Source: Mesorhizobium sp. AR10
Lineage (GTDB): Bacteria > Pseudomonadota > Alphaproteobacteria > Rhizobiales > Rhizobiaceae
Reading direction: 5' to 3'
DNA length: 64,000 nt
NCBI RefSeq assembly: GCF_024746795.1
Contig: NZ_CP080524.1
Coordinates: forward strand, 5,620,001-5,684,000
Position 1 is the stretch's first letter. Every line of letters starts with the position of its first letter. The notes beneath the pieces were generated by a model, which saw only the letters and a list, made by a program, of their open reading frames with translations, did no database searches and had not been told where the DNA came from. Shown piece by piece: positions 18,044 to 26,127 of the stretch. Position numbers and translations under genes: made by a program.

Positions 18044-18240
18044 CCCGAGGATCCTATGTGTTCGCTCAGGTGGTATGGTTGAAGTGGGAAGGAGGCCGAG
18101 AGGATCCTGGTCGCCCTTTCGGGGCAGGCCGTGGCATGGCTCGGTCCCTTCCCACCAGTGAACCATCAACCTGAGCGAACACACAGGATCCTATGGTCTG
18201 CGCCGCGTCGCTTCGCTCCTTGCTCCGCCATAGGATGACG
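18024..18240. repeat. Dispersed palindromic repeat with long inverted arms
   Basis: The unit begins with the small hairpin CCTCGGGCTTGACCCGAGG (18032-18050). Two arms then pair: GGATCCTATGTGTTCGCTCA and the following GGTGGTATGGTTGAAGTGGGAAGG (18049-18093) against GTGAACCATCAACCTGAGCG and neighbours (about 18148-18193). A further direct copy of the GGATCCTATG edge closes it near 18194 and CATAGGATGACGAAGTGAGG ends it. The core between the arms is GC-rich and shows no ORF of its own. This layout is typical of mobile palindromic units in rhizobial genomes. Confidence 0.75.
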
Positions 18241-18260
18241 AAGTGAGGGTGTGCAGCGCT

Positions 18261-18596
18261 CTACTTCACCGCCTGCGCATAAACATCAGGCTTGAAGCCG
18301 ACGAGGATGCGATCTCCGACCTCCAGCACCGGCCGCTTGATCATCGTCGGTTTGGCCAGCATCAGCGCCTTGGCCCTCTTCTCATCGAGGCCCAACTTGT
18401 CTTTGTCCGCCAATTCGCGGAACGTCGTGCTCGCCTTGTTGAGCAGGATCTCCCAGCCGACCTTGCCGACCCAGCCATCCAGCCGCTTGGCGTCCAACCC
18501 TTCCGCCCGGTAGTCGTGAAAGCGGTAGGGCACATCATGGCCTTCCAGCCAGACGCGCGCCTTCTTGATCGTGTCGCAGGTGGTGATGCCGTACAT
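18261..18596 (-). CDS. ArsC/Spx-like thioredoxin-fold protein, YffB type
   Basis: Cytoplasmic protein of 111 residues. MYGITTCDTIKKARVWLEGH is the conserved N-terminal active-site region of the YffB/ArsC family; the motif here is CDTI, with a single cysteine instead of CxxC. KRPVLEVGDRILVGF near residue 85 matches the ArsC-family RPIV motif. Members of this branch reduce arsenate poorly or not at all and may use glutathione. ATG 18596 gives the conserved start; a longer frame upstream encodes nothing family-like. It is divergent from the ArsR gene across a palindromic operator. Confidence 0.85.
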   Translation of the reverse strand: MYGITTCDTIKKARVWLEGHDVPYRFHDYRAEGLDAKRLDGWVGKVGWEILLNKASTTFRELADKDKLGLDEKRAKALMLAKPTMIKRPVLEVGDRILVGFKPDVYAQAVK

Positions 18597-18710
18597 CGTG
18601 GTCAAAGGCGTGCTTCCTTGGCTGACAGTCGAATCCGCTTTGCAGCCTAAAACCGCCCTTTCCGCTTTGCCAGCACCCTTGGCCGACATCTTCGGTTTTC
18701 GGGCTTGCCA

Positions 18711-18734
18711 ATACTAAGGAATTTTCCTAAGTAT
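18711..18734. promoter_or_regulatory. 24-bp palindromic operator, probable ArsR-family site
   Basis: ATACTAAGGAAT (18711-18722) and TTTCCTAAGTAT (18723-18734) form an inverted repeat with two mismatches, in the gap between the YffB-like gene and the ArsR-family gene, 38 bases before the latter's ATG. ArsR-family dimers bind 12-2-12 type dyads that overlap promoters, so autorepression of the ArsR-AHSA1 pair is the natural reading. Confidence 0.7.
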
Positions 18735-18771
18735 TATCCAACCACTCTTTGACAATGGTTCGGGACCACCC

Positions 18772-19128
18772 ATGACGAGCCTCCACACAGCAAATCCGAG
18801 CCCTCCGCCGATCGACGGCATCTTTCGCGCGCTGTCCGACCCGACGCGGCGGCGCGTGGTGGAGCGGCTGAACCGCAGCCCCGCTTCGGTCAGCGAGCTT
18901 GCAGAGCCCTTCGAGATGGCCCTGCCCTCCTTCATCGAACATCTGCGGGTTCTCGAGGGCTGCGGCCTGGTGCGTTCGGAAAAGGCCGGCCGCGTCAGAA
19001 CCTACCGGCTGGCGCCCGAGCCGTTGAAGCTTGCCGAAAACTGGCTGGCCGAACAGCGCGCATTGTGGGAGCGCCGCCTCGACCAGTTCGACGCCTATGT
19101 GATGACCCTCAAGGAGAAAGACGTATGA
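18772..19128 (+). CDS. ArsR-family (metalloregulator-type) HTH regulator
   Basis: Winged-helix repressor of 118 residues. [46 protein letters not shown] (residues 17-62, shown in part) is a classic ArsR winged helix with the sequence LSDPTRR at its beginning. No cysteine pair of the metal-binding alpha-3 type is present, so the inducer is probably not a metal. Its stop overlaps the ATG of the AHSA1 gene by four bases (ATGA), a coupled pair seen widely in soil bacteria. The dyad at 18711-18734 is its likely operator. Confidence 0.9.
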   Translation: MTSLHTANPSPPPIDGIFRALSDPTRRRVVERLNRSPASVSELAEPFEMALPSFIEHLRVLEGCGLVRSEKAGRVRTYRLAPEPLKLAENWLAEQRALWERRLDQFDAYVMTLKEKDV

Positions 19129-19604
19129 GCTATCCCTTCAAGCCGGACCCCAGATTGGACCTCGTGCTGGAGCGCGTCGTCGATGCGCCGCGCGAATTGT
19201 TGTGGAGAGCCTGGACGACGCCGGAACATGTCAAGCAATGGTTCACGCCGAAGCCATGGATCATCACCGACTGCGAGATCGACCTTCGGCCCGGCGGCCT
19301 GTTCCGGACGCGCATGCAATCGCCCGACGGCAGGGAGGTCAACGACCGCCATTGCTGCTATCTCGAGATCGTGCCGAATGAGCGGCTGGTGTGGACGGAT
19401 GCGCTGCTGCCGGGCTATCGGCCGTCAGGGGAGCCCTTCATCACAGCGGTCATTTCCCTCCAGCCGGACGGCAAGGGCACGCGCTACACCGCCACCGCCA
19501 TCCACCGCGATGAGGCCACCCGCAAGAACCATGAAGAGATGGGTTTCTTCGACGGCTGGGGCACGGTGGCCGACCAACTCGCAGAGTATGTGAAGACGAT
19601 TTGA
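19125..19604 (+). CDS. SRPBCC/AHSA1-domain protein
   Basis: Cytoplasmic protein of 159 residues with the Aha1-like START fold. [30 protein letters not shown] in the first 45 residues, [15 protein letters not shown] in the middle and [18 protein letters not shown] at the end are the family signature. A hydrophobic cavity for a small ligand is expected, but no substrate can be named. It is translated from the ATGA overlap with the ArsR-family gene, and this regulator plus START-domain pairing is common. A terminator follows at 19614. Confidence 0.9.
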   Translation: MSYPFKPDPRLDLVLERVVDAPRELLWRAWTTPEHVKQWFTPKPWIITDCEIDLRPGGLFRTRMQSPDGREVNDRHCCYLEIVPNERLVWTDALLPGYRPSGEPFITAVISLQPDGKGTRYTATAIHRDEATRKNHEEMGFFDGWGTVADQLAEYVKTI

Positions 19605-19613
19605 GCTTCTCAC

Positions 19614-19648
19614 ATGGCGGCCAGGGCATCGTCCCGGCCGCCATTTTT
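19614..19648 (+). terminator. Intrinsic terminator after the ArsR-AHSA1 operon
   Basis: ATGGCGGCC (19614-19622) pairs with GGCCGCCAT (19636-19644) and the stem runs into TTTTT. It lies 9 bases after the AHSA1 stop. The same hairpin recurs, partly changed, at 20184-20216. Confidence 0.75.
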
Positions 19649-19700
19649 CAACCCTGCAGCGAAGCGAGCAGGTTTCCGGAAGCTGGTGGTCTTTCGGGCC

Positions 19701-20054
19701 TCAATAGTAGAAGCGCTCTTCGGCAATCTTGCCGTTCTTGACCGTGTACAGACCAACCTCATCCATGGTGGCACGCTCGCCGGTAGCCTTGGGCGTTATG
19801 TCAAACTTGAAGCGCACCGCGAACTGGTCGCCGTTGACATAGGGCCCCTCGACCGAGCCGCCGTGGACTTCGTTGTTCTCTTGCCACCACTGGCCCTTCT
19901 TCTGGAGTGCTTCCTTGCCACGGGTGATGGCCATCGGCCCCTCCATGGCTTCGTAGCTGGCGATATCATCGGCGTTGTACTTTTCAGCAGCACCTTGGTG
20001 ATCGCCGTGCCTGAGCAGCTCGGTGAAATCCTTGGCAATTTCCGTGATGGTCAT
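19701..20054 (-). CDS. SnoaL-like (NTF2 fold) protein
   Basis: Protein of 117 residues with the SnoaL/NTF2-like fold: an N-terminal helix TITEIAKDFTELLRHGDHQGAAEKYNADDI, the curved sheet GPYVNGDQFAVRFKFDITPKATGER, and the ending MDEVGLYTVKNGKIAEERFYY, which is the standard SnoaL-like closing strand. Such proteins may be enzymes or carriers; no catalytic residue pair is recognisable. The ATG follows GGAGGAACAC. No close operon partner is present; the next gene on the strand is 126 bases away. Confidence 0.8.
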   Translation of the reverse strand: MTITEIAKDFTELLRHGDHQGAAEKYNADDIASYEAMEGPMAITRGKEALQKKGQWWQENNEVHGGSVEGPYVNGDQFAVRFKFDITPKATGERATMDEVGLYTVKNGKIAEERFYY

Positions 20055-20180
20055 GTGTTCCTCCTGTTGAGACGCATTGCAAGTAGGGGACAGCGCGCTG
20101 GCCTGCCATCGTCAATCCCGAGGTAGCTGACAAGCCATGTCAGGATGATGAATATCGTGCGGACCATGTGACGACGATTC

Positions 20181-20816
20181 TCACATGCCGGCCAGGGAAT
20201 CGTCCTGGCCGGTCAATTGCCAACGTCCAGGTTTTTTGTAGATGCCCTTCCGGATGAGACTGTGGATCAGCACAAAATCCCGCACCATCCAACTGACTGG
20301 ATCAATCGGTCGCTCACGGATTTTAGGAACACCCACTTCGTCACGAAGCAGCGTGATATGTGGTTCAATGGATCTTGTGAGAAAGGGTTTCAACGGGCTG
20401 TCGGAAATCACTGCCGTGAGGTTGCGCCAGAATTCTTGCAGCGCCGGATTGCCGTCGCTGCTTCGCAAGACCAACGCGCCACCGCCAAAAGCCGACAAGC
20501 GATCGAACGAAACCTCGAAAGGTTTCGCAACGATCATCGAGCCTATTCGGCAGGCGACTTCGACCAACTCTTTCGGAAACCCATCGTGGTCGCCAAGACC
20601 GACGAGCGAGATATGGATGTGGTCTTCCGGAACAAACCAGCCTTGCAGCCCTAGCTCCCTATCCAAGGCGACGGCCTTCCGCGCGAGGGGGCCGGCGATC
20701 GCGCTCTCGGCAAGGATGGCGAAAAATATCCGGTCGTCGAAATGTCGCTCGAACTCCTCCCAGTGAAAAAAGATCTGGCCGTTCTTCGCGGTTCCGAATG
20801 CAGGTTGCCCACTCAT
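20181..20816 (-). CDS. 2H phosphodiesterase, 2'-5' RNA ligase-like
   Basis: Cytoplasmic protein of 211 residues with two H-x-(S/T)-x motifs, HIHISLVGL (near residue 86) and PHITLL (near residue 165), the catalytic pair of the 2H phosphoesterase superfamily. The first motif reads HISL and the second HITL. Members of the LigT/ThpR group open or close 2',5'-linked nucleotides; the true substrate here is unknown. The ATG at 20816 gives the usual length. The final codons lie in a GC-rich hairpin (20186-20213) that resembles the terminator at 19614, so the C-terminal tail TGQDDSLAGM may be non-native. Confidence 0.8.
   Translation of the reverse strand: MSGQPAFGTAKNGQIFFHWEEFERHFDDRIFFAILAESAIAGPLARKAVALDRELGLQGWFVPEDHIHISLVGLGDHDGFPKELVEVACRIGSMIVAKPFEVSFDRLSAFGGGALVLRSSDGNPALQEFWRNLTAVISDSPLKPFLTRSIEPHITLLRDEVGVPKIRERPIDPVSWMVRDFVLIHSLIRKGIYKKPGRWQLTGQDDSLAGM
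20184..20216. repeat. Second copy of the hairpin found at 19614
   Basis: CACATGCCGGCCAGGGAATCG followed by TCCTGGCCGG copies TCACATGGCGGCCAGGGCATC followed by TCCCGGCCGCC at 19609-19643, with a few changes. In this copy the hairpin lies within the end of the 2H gene and has lost the T-run. Confidence 0.6.
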
Positions 20817-20968
20817 AACTGGTCTCGTCCGGCAAATTGTACCCGATCGAGACTTGTAGAACAAATAGTGAACAAATCAAGCGAAAACAAAGCGGACGCT
20901 GATGCTTTCCGCACCAGCGCCCGCGATTTCAACGGTTGAGGAAGACCTGCCGAGCAGGGATCCGAACC

Positions 20969-22396
20969 CTACGCCCCGTAGCCGATGATGCCCTTGACCT
21001 CGAGGAAATCGTGGATCGCCCAGTCGGCATATTCGCGGCCGTTGCCGGACTGTTTGTAGCCGCCGAAGGGCGCGAACGTGTCCCACTCGGGGTAGTTGAT
21101 CGAGACCTGCCCGGCGCGCAGCTGTCCTGCAACTTTGCGGGCGTGGTCGATATCCCCGGATTGCACATAGGCGGCGAGGCCATAGACGGTGTCGTTGGCG
21201 ATCTTCACCGCGTCGTCGTCATCGCTATAGGAAATGACCGACAGCACCGGGCCAAAAATCTCTTCCTTTTCGATGGTCATGCCGGGCGTGACATGGCCGA
21301 AGACGGTCGGCCTGACATAGTAGCCGCGGTTGAGGTGCTCTGGCCGGCCGGGGCCGCCGGTGACCAGCGTGGCGCCCTCGGCGATGCCGGCTTCGATCAG
21401 CCGCTGGATCTTGTCGTACTGGATGTTGGAGACCACCGGGCCGAGCTTGGTTTCTTCCGAGCGCGGATCACCAACATTGTGCGCTTCGGCCGCCTTCTTG
21501 GCGATGGCGAGCGCCTCGTCGTGGCGGGCGGCCGGCACCAGCATGCGCGTCGGCGCGTCGCAGGACTGGCCGCTGTTGCCGAAGCAACCCTCGACACCCT
21601 TGCGCACCGCCGTTTCGAAATCGGCGTCCGGCAGCACGATGTTGGCCGACTTGCCGCCGAGTTCCTGTGCCACGCGCTTGACCGTCTCGGCCGCCGTCTT
21701 GGCGACGATGATGCCGGCGCGGGTCGAGCCGGTGAACGAGACCATGTCGACATCGGGGTGGCCGGCCATGACCTGGCCGACATCGGGGCCGGTGCCATTG
21801 ATCATGTTGTAGACGCCATGCGGCGTGCCGGCGGCCTGCATCACCTCTGAAAAGACGATGCCGCTGATCGGCGCGATCTCGGAGGGCTTGAGCACGACCG
21901 TGCAGCCGGCGGCGATCGCCGGCGCCACCTTGCAGACGATCTGGTTGAGCGGCCAGTTCCACGGTGTGATCAGCGCGCAGACGCCGATCGGCTCCTTGAC
22001 CACCATGGTGCCGCCGCGCTTCTCTTGGAATTCATAGTCCTCCAGCGCATGAATAGTGGCTTCCATATGCGCCCTGCCCGCCCAGGCCTGCGCCTCGCGC
22101 GCCCAGGTGATCGGCGCGCCCATTTCCTGGCTGACGGCCTGCGCAATGTCCTCATAGCGCTCGTTGTAGACTTCGAGGATGCGCTTCAGGAGCTTCAGGC
22201 GCTCGGCCTTGCTGGTTTGTGAGAAGGACGGAAAGGCCGCCTTGGCCGCCGCCACGGCCTTGTCGACATCGGCCTTCGAGCCGACGGAAATCTTGGTGTA
22301 CGCCTCTTCGGTGGAGGGGTCGATCACATCCAGCGTTGCCGGCACGACGGGCGTGACCCAATTGCCATCGATAAAGAAGTTCAGATGATTGCTCAT
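20969..22396 (-). CDS. NAD(P)-dependent aldehyde dehydrogenase
   Basis: Cytoplasmic enzyme of 475 residues that oxidises an aldehyde to the acid. Residues of the active site are all present: N147 in TPWNWP, E245 in QELGGKS and the catalytic C279 in GNSGQSCDAP. Cofactor-binding FTGSTRAG is at about 221-228. ATG 22396 is the start because the SNHLNFFIDGNWV beginning is conserved. It is the last gene of the polyamine-type operon; by position it probably oxidises the aminoaldehyde released by the FAD oxidase at 27097-28380, as PuuC does after PuuB. The substrate is inferred from neighbours only. Confidence 0.92.
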   Translation of the reverse strand: MSNHLNFFIDGNWVTPVVPATLDVIDPSTEEAYTKISVGSKADVDKAVAAAKAAFPSFSQTSKAERLKLLKRILEVYNERYEDIAQAVSQEMGAPITWAREAQAWAGRAHMEATIHALEDYEFQEKRGGTMVVKEPIGVCALITPWNWPLNQIVCKVAPAIAAGCTVVLKPSEIAPISGIVFSEVMQAAGTPHGVYNMINGTGPDVGQVMAGHPDVDMVSFTGSTRAGIIVAKTAAETVKRVAQELGGKSANIVLPDADFETAVRKGVEGCFGNSGQSCDAPTRMLVPAARHDEALAIAKKAAEAHNVGDPRSEETKLGPVVSNIQYDKIQRLIEAGIAEGATLVTGGPGRPEHLNRGYYVRPTVFGHVTPGMTIEKEEIFGPVLSVISYSDDDDAVKIANDTVYGLAAYVQSGDIDHARKVAGQLRAGQVSINYPEWDTFAPFGGYKQSGNGREYADWAIHDFLEVKGIIGYGA

Positions 22397-22433
22397 GGGG
22401 AAACTCCGGTTTTTCTGGAAATGGACTATCAGA

Positions 22434-23519
22434 TTAGCTGGCCAGCATAGGGCAGTTTGCGCCACGCCGCAGGCTGATATGCGCCACGTCGCCGACGCTG
22501 AATTGAAAACCCTCCGCCTGGCGCGGGGCATCGATCACCACCGGCGTCCCCTGCCCCAGCTCAGCATGCAGGCGCAGCGTGCGGCCGTGAAAGACGATGC
22601 TGTTGACCCGCGCCGGAGCACTGCCGGCGCCTGCCTCGGTCGTTGCCAGCAAATCTTCCGGACGCACGCCGATGGTGCGCACCGCGCCTTCGCCGGGGGC
22701 ATCGCCGGTTTCCGATGTGGCCTCGAGCGGCAAGGCGCCGGCGGTGAAACGCAAGCGATCGCCATCGCGGCCGACAAAGCGCGACTGCAGCAGGTTCATC
22801 GTGCCGATGAAACTGGCAACGAATTTTGTGGCGGGCCGGTCGTAGAGCGTCGCCGGCGGCGCGATCTGCTCGATACGGCCTTTGTTCATGACGACGATGC
22901 GGTCGGAGATCGACAGCGCTTCGGTCTGGTCGTGGGTGACCATGACGAAGGTGGTGCCGAGCCGCGACTGCAGCCGCTTCAGTTCGACCTGCATCTGTTC
23001 GCGCAGATGCGCGTCGAGCGCCGACAGCGGTTCGTCAAGCAACAGCACGCGCGGTTCGCAGACGATGGCGCGAGCGAGCGCAACGCGTTGGCGCTGGCCG
23101 CCCGACAGTTCCGAGACCCTGGCGCCGATCTTGTCGGCCAGGCCAACCATGTCGAGGGCTTCGCCGACGCGCCTGGCCTGTTCGGTGCCGGAAAGCTTGC
23201 GTAGCGACAGGCCGAAGCCGACATTTTCGGCGACGTTCATATGCGGAAACAGCGCGTAGTCCTGGAACACGGTGTTGACCGGCCGGTCGAAGGGCCTGAG
23301 CCCGGTGATGTCACGGCCTTCGAGCAGCACCTTGCCGCTCGACGGGCTTTCGAAACCGGCGATCACCCTGAGACTCGTGGTCTTGCCGCAACCAGAGGGG
23401 CCGAGCAAGGTCAGAAACTCGCCGCTGGCGATGTCGAGCTCGACGGCATCGAGCCCGACAATGCCGCCGGGAAAAATCTTCGAGACCGCTTGCAGCCGCA
23501 CCAGCGGATCAAGCGCCAT
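22434..23519 (-). CDS. ABC transporter ATPase, PotA-like
   Basis: ATP-hydrolysing subunit of 361 residues for an importer of the polyamine/iron/opine type. Walker A is GPSGCGKTT (residues 40-48), the ABC signature LSGGQRQRVALARA, Walker B VLLLDEPLSALD and the switch histidine in MVTHDQTEA. The last 110 residues form a TOBE domain (TIGVRPEDLLAT). The first 11 bases overlap the end of the cupin-HTH gene, which indicates coupled translation. Partners are the permeases at 25246 and 26124 and the binding protein at 24191. Confidence 0.93.
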   Translation of the reverse strand: MALDPLVRLQAVSKIFPGGIVGLDAVELDIASGEFLTLLGPSGCGKTTSLRVIAGFESPSSGKVLLEGRDITGLRPFDRPVNTVFQDYALFPHMNVAENVGFGLSLRKLSGTEQARRVGEALDMVGLADKIGARVSELSGGQRQRVALARAIVCEPRVLLLDEPLSALDAHLREQMQVELKRLQSRLGTTFVMVTHDQTEALSISDRIVVMNKGRIEQIAPPATLYDRPATKFVASFIGTMNLLQSRFVGRDGDRLRFTAGALPLEATSETGDAPGEGAVRTIGVRPEDLLATTEAGAGSAPARVNSIVFHGRTLRLHAELGQGTPVVIDAPRQAEGFQFSVGDVAHISLRRGANCPMLAS

Positions 23520-24117
23520 CACGCACCTCGGACGGTTTTGTCGTGTTGACCCAGAGGATCTGGCAGCGCTCGGTACCCGGATTGCGGAAGGCATGCGGCA
23601 AGGTGCTCTTGAAGGCGAAGCTGTCGCCAGCCTTCAGCCCGTAGGTGGCCGAATCGACCACCAGCTCGACCTCGCCCGACAGGACGAAGCCGAACTCATG
23701 GCCGGCGTGCGCATAGGCTTCGGCGGTGCCGCCGCCTGCGTCGACCGTCACCAGCATGCCGGTGAGCGTGGCGGCCGGCGGTGACAGCAGCGCCTTGGCG
23801 ATGCCTTCCGACTTGACCGGGATCTGTCGCCGGCTGTTGGCGCGCACGCAATAGAGATCGTTGACGGCATCGTTGCCGTCGGCGATCAGCGCCGACGGCT
23901 CGATGTCGAGCGCTGCAGCAAGCGGCCAGATCACCCTGACCCGAAGCGAGGACATGCCGCGCTCGATCTGGCTCAGCGCACCGATCGACACGCCTGCCTT
24001 GGCGGCGAGATCCGCAAGCGAAAGATTGCGCTCCAACCGCAGCGCTCGCACGCGCCGGCCGACCCGCACGTCGGCGTCGTCCTTCGGCTTTTCCGCCGCC
24101 TCGTCCAGCATGTCCAT
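23509..24117 (-). CDS. XRE-family regulator with cupin domain, PuuR-like
   Basis: Regulator of 202 residues: an N-terminal XRE helix-turn-helix with the conserved stretch LERNLSLADLAAKAGVSIGALSQIERGMSS at about residues 27-56, and a C-terminal cupin_2 barrel (EAYAHAGHEFGFVLSGEVEL, then GDSFAFKSTLPHAFRNPG). This architecture and length match PuuR, the repressor of putrescine catabolism. It lies inside the operon, between the binding-protein and ATPase genes, and so would be subject to its own control. Its likely operator is the palindrome at 28417-28433. The effector is inferred from context. Confidence 0.9.
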   Translation of the reverse strand: MDMLDEAAEKPKDDADVRVGRRVRALRLERNLSLADLAAKAGVSIGALSQIERGMSSLRVRVIWPLAAALDIEPSALIADGNDAVNDLYCVRANSRRQIPVKSEGIAKALLSPPAATLTGMLVTVDAGGGTAEAYAHAGHEFGFVLSGEVELVVDSATYGLKAGDSFAFKSTLPHAFRNPGTERCQILWVNTTKPSEVRDGA

Positions 24118-24153
24118 CACTTCGACCTCGTTTGCCGTATCATTCCACGGGGC

Positions 24154-24183
24154 GGCGCCGCGCGACAGAAGCCGCGCGGCGCC
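24154..24183 (-). promoter_or_regulatory. Hairpin directly after the binding-protein gene
   Basis: On the minus strand GGCGCCGCGCG and CGCGCGGCGCC form a perfect 11-bp stem with an 8-base loop, 7 bases after the stop of the binding-protein gene and before the cupin-HTH gene. No U-tract follows, so it more likely stabilises the upstream message or slows the polymerase than terminates. Confidence 0.6.
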
Positions 24184-24190
24184 TGAAAAG

Positions 24191-25261
24191 TCAGCCGCCT
24201 GCCTTGACCTTCTCGAACATCTTGGCGAGGTCGTCATTCTGTTTCATCGGCCCGGTGAAGACGGTTGTCTTCAGCATCACTTCGGGATCCGACGGCAACT
24301 GCAATTTCTCCAGTTCCTCCTTCGGCACCGCGGCGAAGGCTGAACTGGTCGAACTGCCATAGCCGTAAGCCTGGATCAGGTACTTTCCCGAATCCGTCTC
24401 CAGCCGGCTGTTAATGAAGTCATAGGCGAGGTCGACGTTCTTGGCGTCCTTGAGCATGACGAAGCCGCACGCCCAGGTCAGCATGCCTTCCTTCGGCTTC
24501 ATGAACTCGACAGGCACGCCCTGCTTCTTCAGCGAGGTGGCCGAGGCGTTCCAGGTCATGGCGGCGACCAGCTGGCCGCTGGCCAGCGCCTGTTCGACCG
24601 AGGTCATGTCGGTGGTGTAGTTGGAAAGCAGCGGGCGCTGCTCGCGCAGCTTTTCCGCCACCTTGTCCATCTGCTCCGGCGTCATATCGAACGGATTGAC
24701 GCCGGCCAGAAGTGCGGCCACCACCGGCGTGTCGTGCACGGCGTCGATGGTTGCCATGCGTCCGGCATACTGTTTGTCCCACAGCAGGTTCCAGCTCGCC
24801 TCGGGGTTTTTCACCAGATCGGTGCGGTAAAGGATCGAGGTGTTGCCCCAGTCCCACGGCACCATCCAGACCTTGCCGTCGCCGGCCTGCAGGTCGGGCA
24901 GGTTCTTGAAGACCGGAAAGATCGAATCCCAGTTCTTGATGCGCTTGGTGTCGATCGGCTGCAGCAGGCCTTCCTTGTTCCAGCGCGCCACCTTGTCGTA
25001 GCAGGGGTGCGCGACATCAGGGCGGAAACCGGCCTTGACCTTGGTGAAGGCATCGTCGTCGTCGCCGAAGATCGAGGCCTCGACGCCATCGGGGTGTGCT
25101 GCGAGGAAGCTCTTGTTGAAGTCGGGCAGTTCATAGCCCGACCAAGTGAAATATTGCAGCTTGTCGGCCGCCAAGGCGACGGTCGACGACAGCGCCAGGG
25201 CGAAGGCGGCCAGTCCGGCCCGGACTGTCTTTCCGTGTATCGATTTCAGGTCGAATGCCAT
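24191..25261 (-). CDS. ABC transporter substrate-binding protein, PotD-like
   Basis: Periplasmic binding protein of 356 residues. The signal peptide (VRAGLAAFALALSSTVALAA, cleavage after ALA or AAA) is preceded by a basic N-terminus. The mature protein begins DKLQYFTWSGYELPDFNKSF and includes KVWMVPWDWGNTSILYRTDL and SRLETDSGKYLIQAYGYGSS, which match the bacterial extracellular solute-binding family of spermidine/putrescine systems. Its first 16 bases overlap the preceding permease gene, so translation is coupled. A strong hairpin follows its stop. Confidence 0.92.
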   Translation of the reverse strand: MAFDLKSIHGKTVRAGLAAFALALSSTVALAADKLQYFTWSGYELPDFNKSFLAAHPDGVEASIFGDDDDAFTKVKAGFRPDVAHPCYDKVARWNKEGLLQPIDTKRIKNWDSIFPVFKNLPDLQAGDGKVWMVPWDWGNTSILYRTDLVKNPEASWNLLWDKQYAGRMATIDAVHDTPVVAALLAGVNPFDMTPEQMDKVAEKLREQRPLLSNYTTDMTSVEQALASGQLVAAMTWNASATSLKKQGVPVEFMKPKEGMLTWACGFVMLKDAKNVDLAYDFINSRLETDSGKYLIQAYGYGSSTSSAFAAVPKEELEKLQLPSDPEVMLKTTVFTGPMKQNDDLAKMFEKVKAGG

Positions 25262-26127
25262 TGCAGTTCTCCTCTCTTGGTTTCTTCTGGTTTGGATGGA
25301 TTGGCCGGCACCGGCCGCTGAGCGGCAGTGAGCCCGCGATGGCGCAGGATTTCGGCGAGTGCCGCGATGACGAAGGACACGGCAAGGATTGCCGTGCCGA
25401 GAGCCATGACTGTCGGCAGCGATTTCGGGAAGCGCAGCTGGGCCCAGATATAGAGTGGCAGCGTCGGCTCGGTGCCGGCGAGGAAGAAGACGACGATGAA
25501 CTCGTCGAACGAGATCAGGAAGGCCAGCATGAAGGCCGAGGCGATCGCCGGCAGGCTGAGCGGCAGCATCACCCGCCGGAACGCCGTCCAGTCGGAAGCG
25601 CCGAGATCAAGTGCCGCTTCCCGGATGGTCTTCGGGATGGCGGCGAAGCGGCTGCGCATGATCACCACCGTCGTCGGCAGCGCCACCAATATGTGGCCAA
25701 GCACGATAGCGATGCGCGAAGGGCCGAAGCCGACGAGGTTGACCAGGATCAACAGCGATATGCCGACGATGACGCCAGGGATCAGGATCGGCAGGCGCGC
25801 GATGGCGCTGATCGTGGCGGCAAGCGGCGAGCGGCCATAGAGGTCCATATAGGACACGGTGATGCCGCAGAGCGTGGCGCCGGTGGCGGCAATGGCGCCG
25901 ATGACGAGGCTGTTGGCAAGTGCGCCGGACAGTGCCGCGTTGCCGAACAGCGTCGCATACCATTGCAAGGTAAAGCCTTGCAGCGGAAACGCCGCCTGGA
26001 TCGAATCGTTGAAGGAAAACAGCGGGATCAGCAATACCGGCAGATAGAGAAACACCAGATAGGCCAGCACGTAGACGCCGAGCCAGCGGCCGCCTTGTTT
26101 TGCGTCTGTCCGACGCCCCTCGCTCAT
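25246..26127 (-). CDS. ABC transporter permease, PotC-like
   Basis: Inner-membrane permease of 293 residues with six predicted helices. The EAA loop reads EAALDLGASDWTAFRRVMLPLSLPAIASAFML, the site that docks the ATPase. FSFNDSIQAAFPLQGFTLQWYATLF near the N-terminus is typical of the second permease of polyamine-type importers. ATG overlaps the stop of the PotB-like gene by four bases. The C-terminal basic tail is encoded in the overlap with the binding-protein gene. Confidence 0.92.
   Translation of the reverse strand: MSEGRRTDAKQGGRWLGVYVLAYLVFLYLPVLLIPLFSFNDSIQAAFPLQGFTLQWYATLFGNAALSGALANSLVIGAIAATGATLCGITVSYMDLYGRSPLAATISAIARLPILIPGVIVGISLLILVNLVGFGPSRIAIVLGHILVALPTTVVIMRSRFAAIPKTIREAALDLGASDWTAFRRVMLPLSLPAIASAFMLAFLISFDEFIVVFFLAGTEPTLPLYIWAQLRFPKSLPTVMALGTAILAVSFVIAALAEILRHRGLTAAQRPVPANPSKPEETKRGELQWHST

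Noticed and set aside
20945..20968. AGGGATCCGAACCCT, which resembles the T-arm of a tRNA
   Set aside because: No anticodon or D-arm is present in the adjoining bases, which are aldehyde dehydrogenase coding sequence on one side. It is only a short hairpin after that gene.
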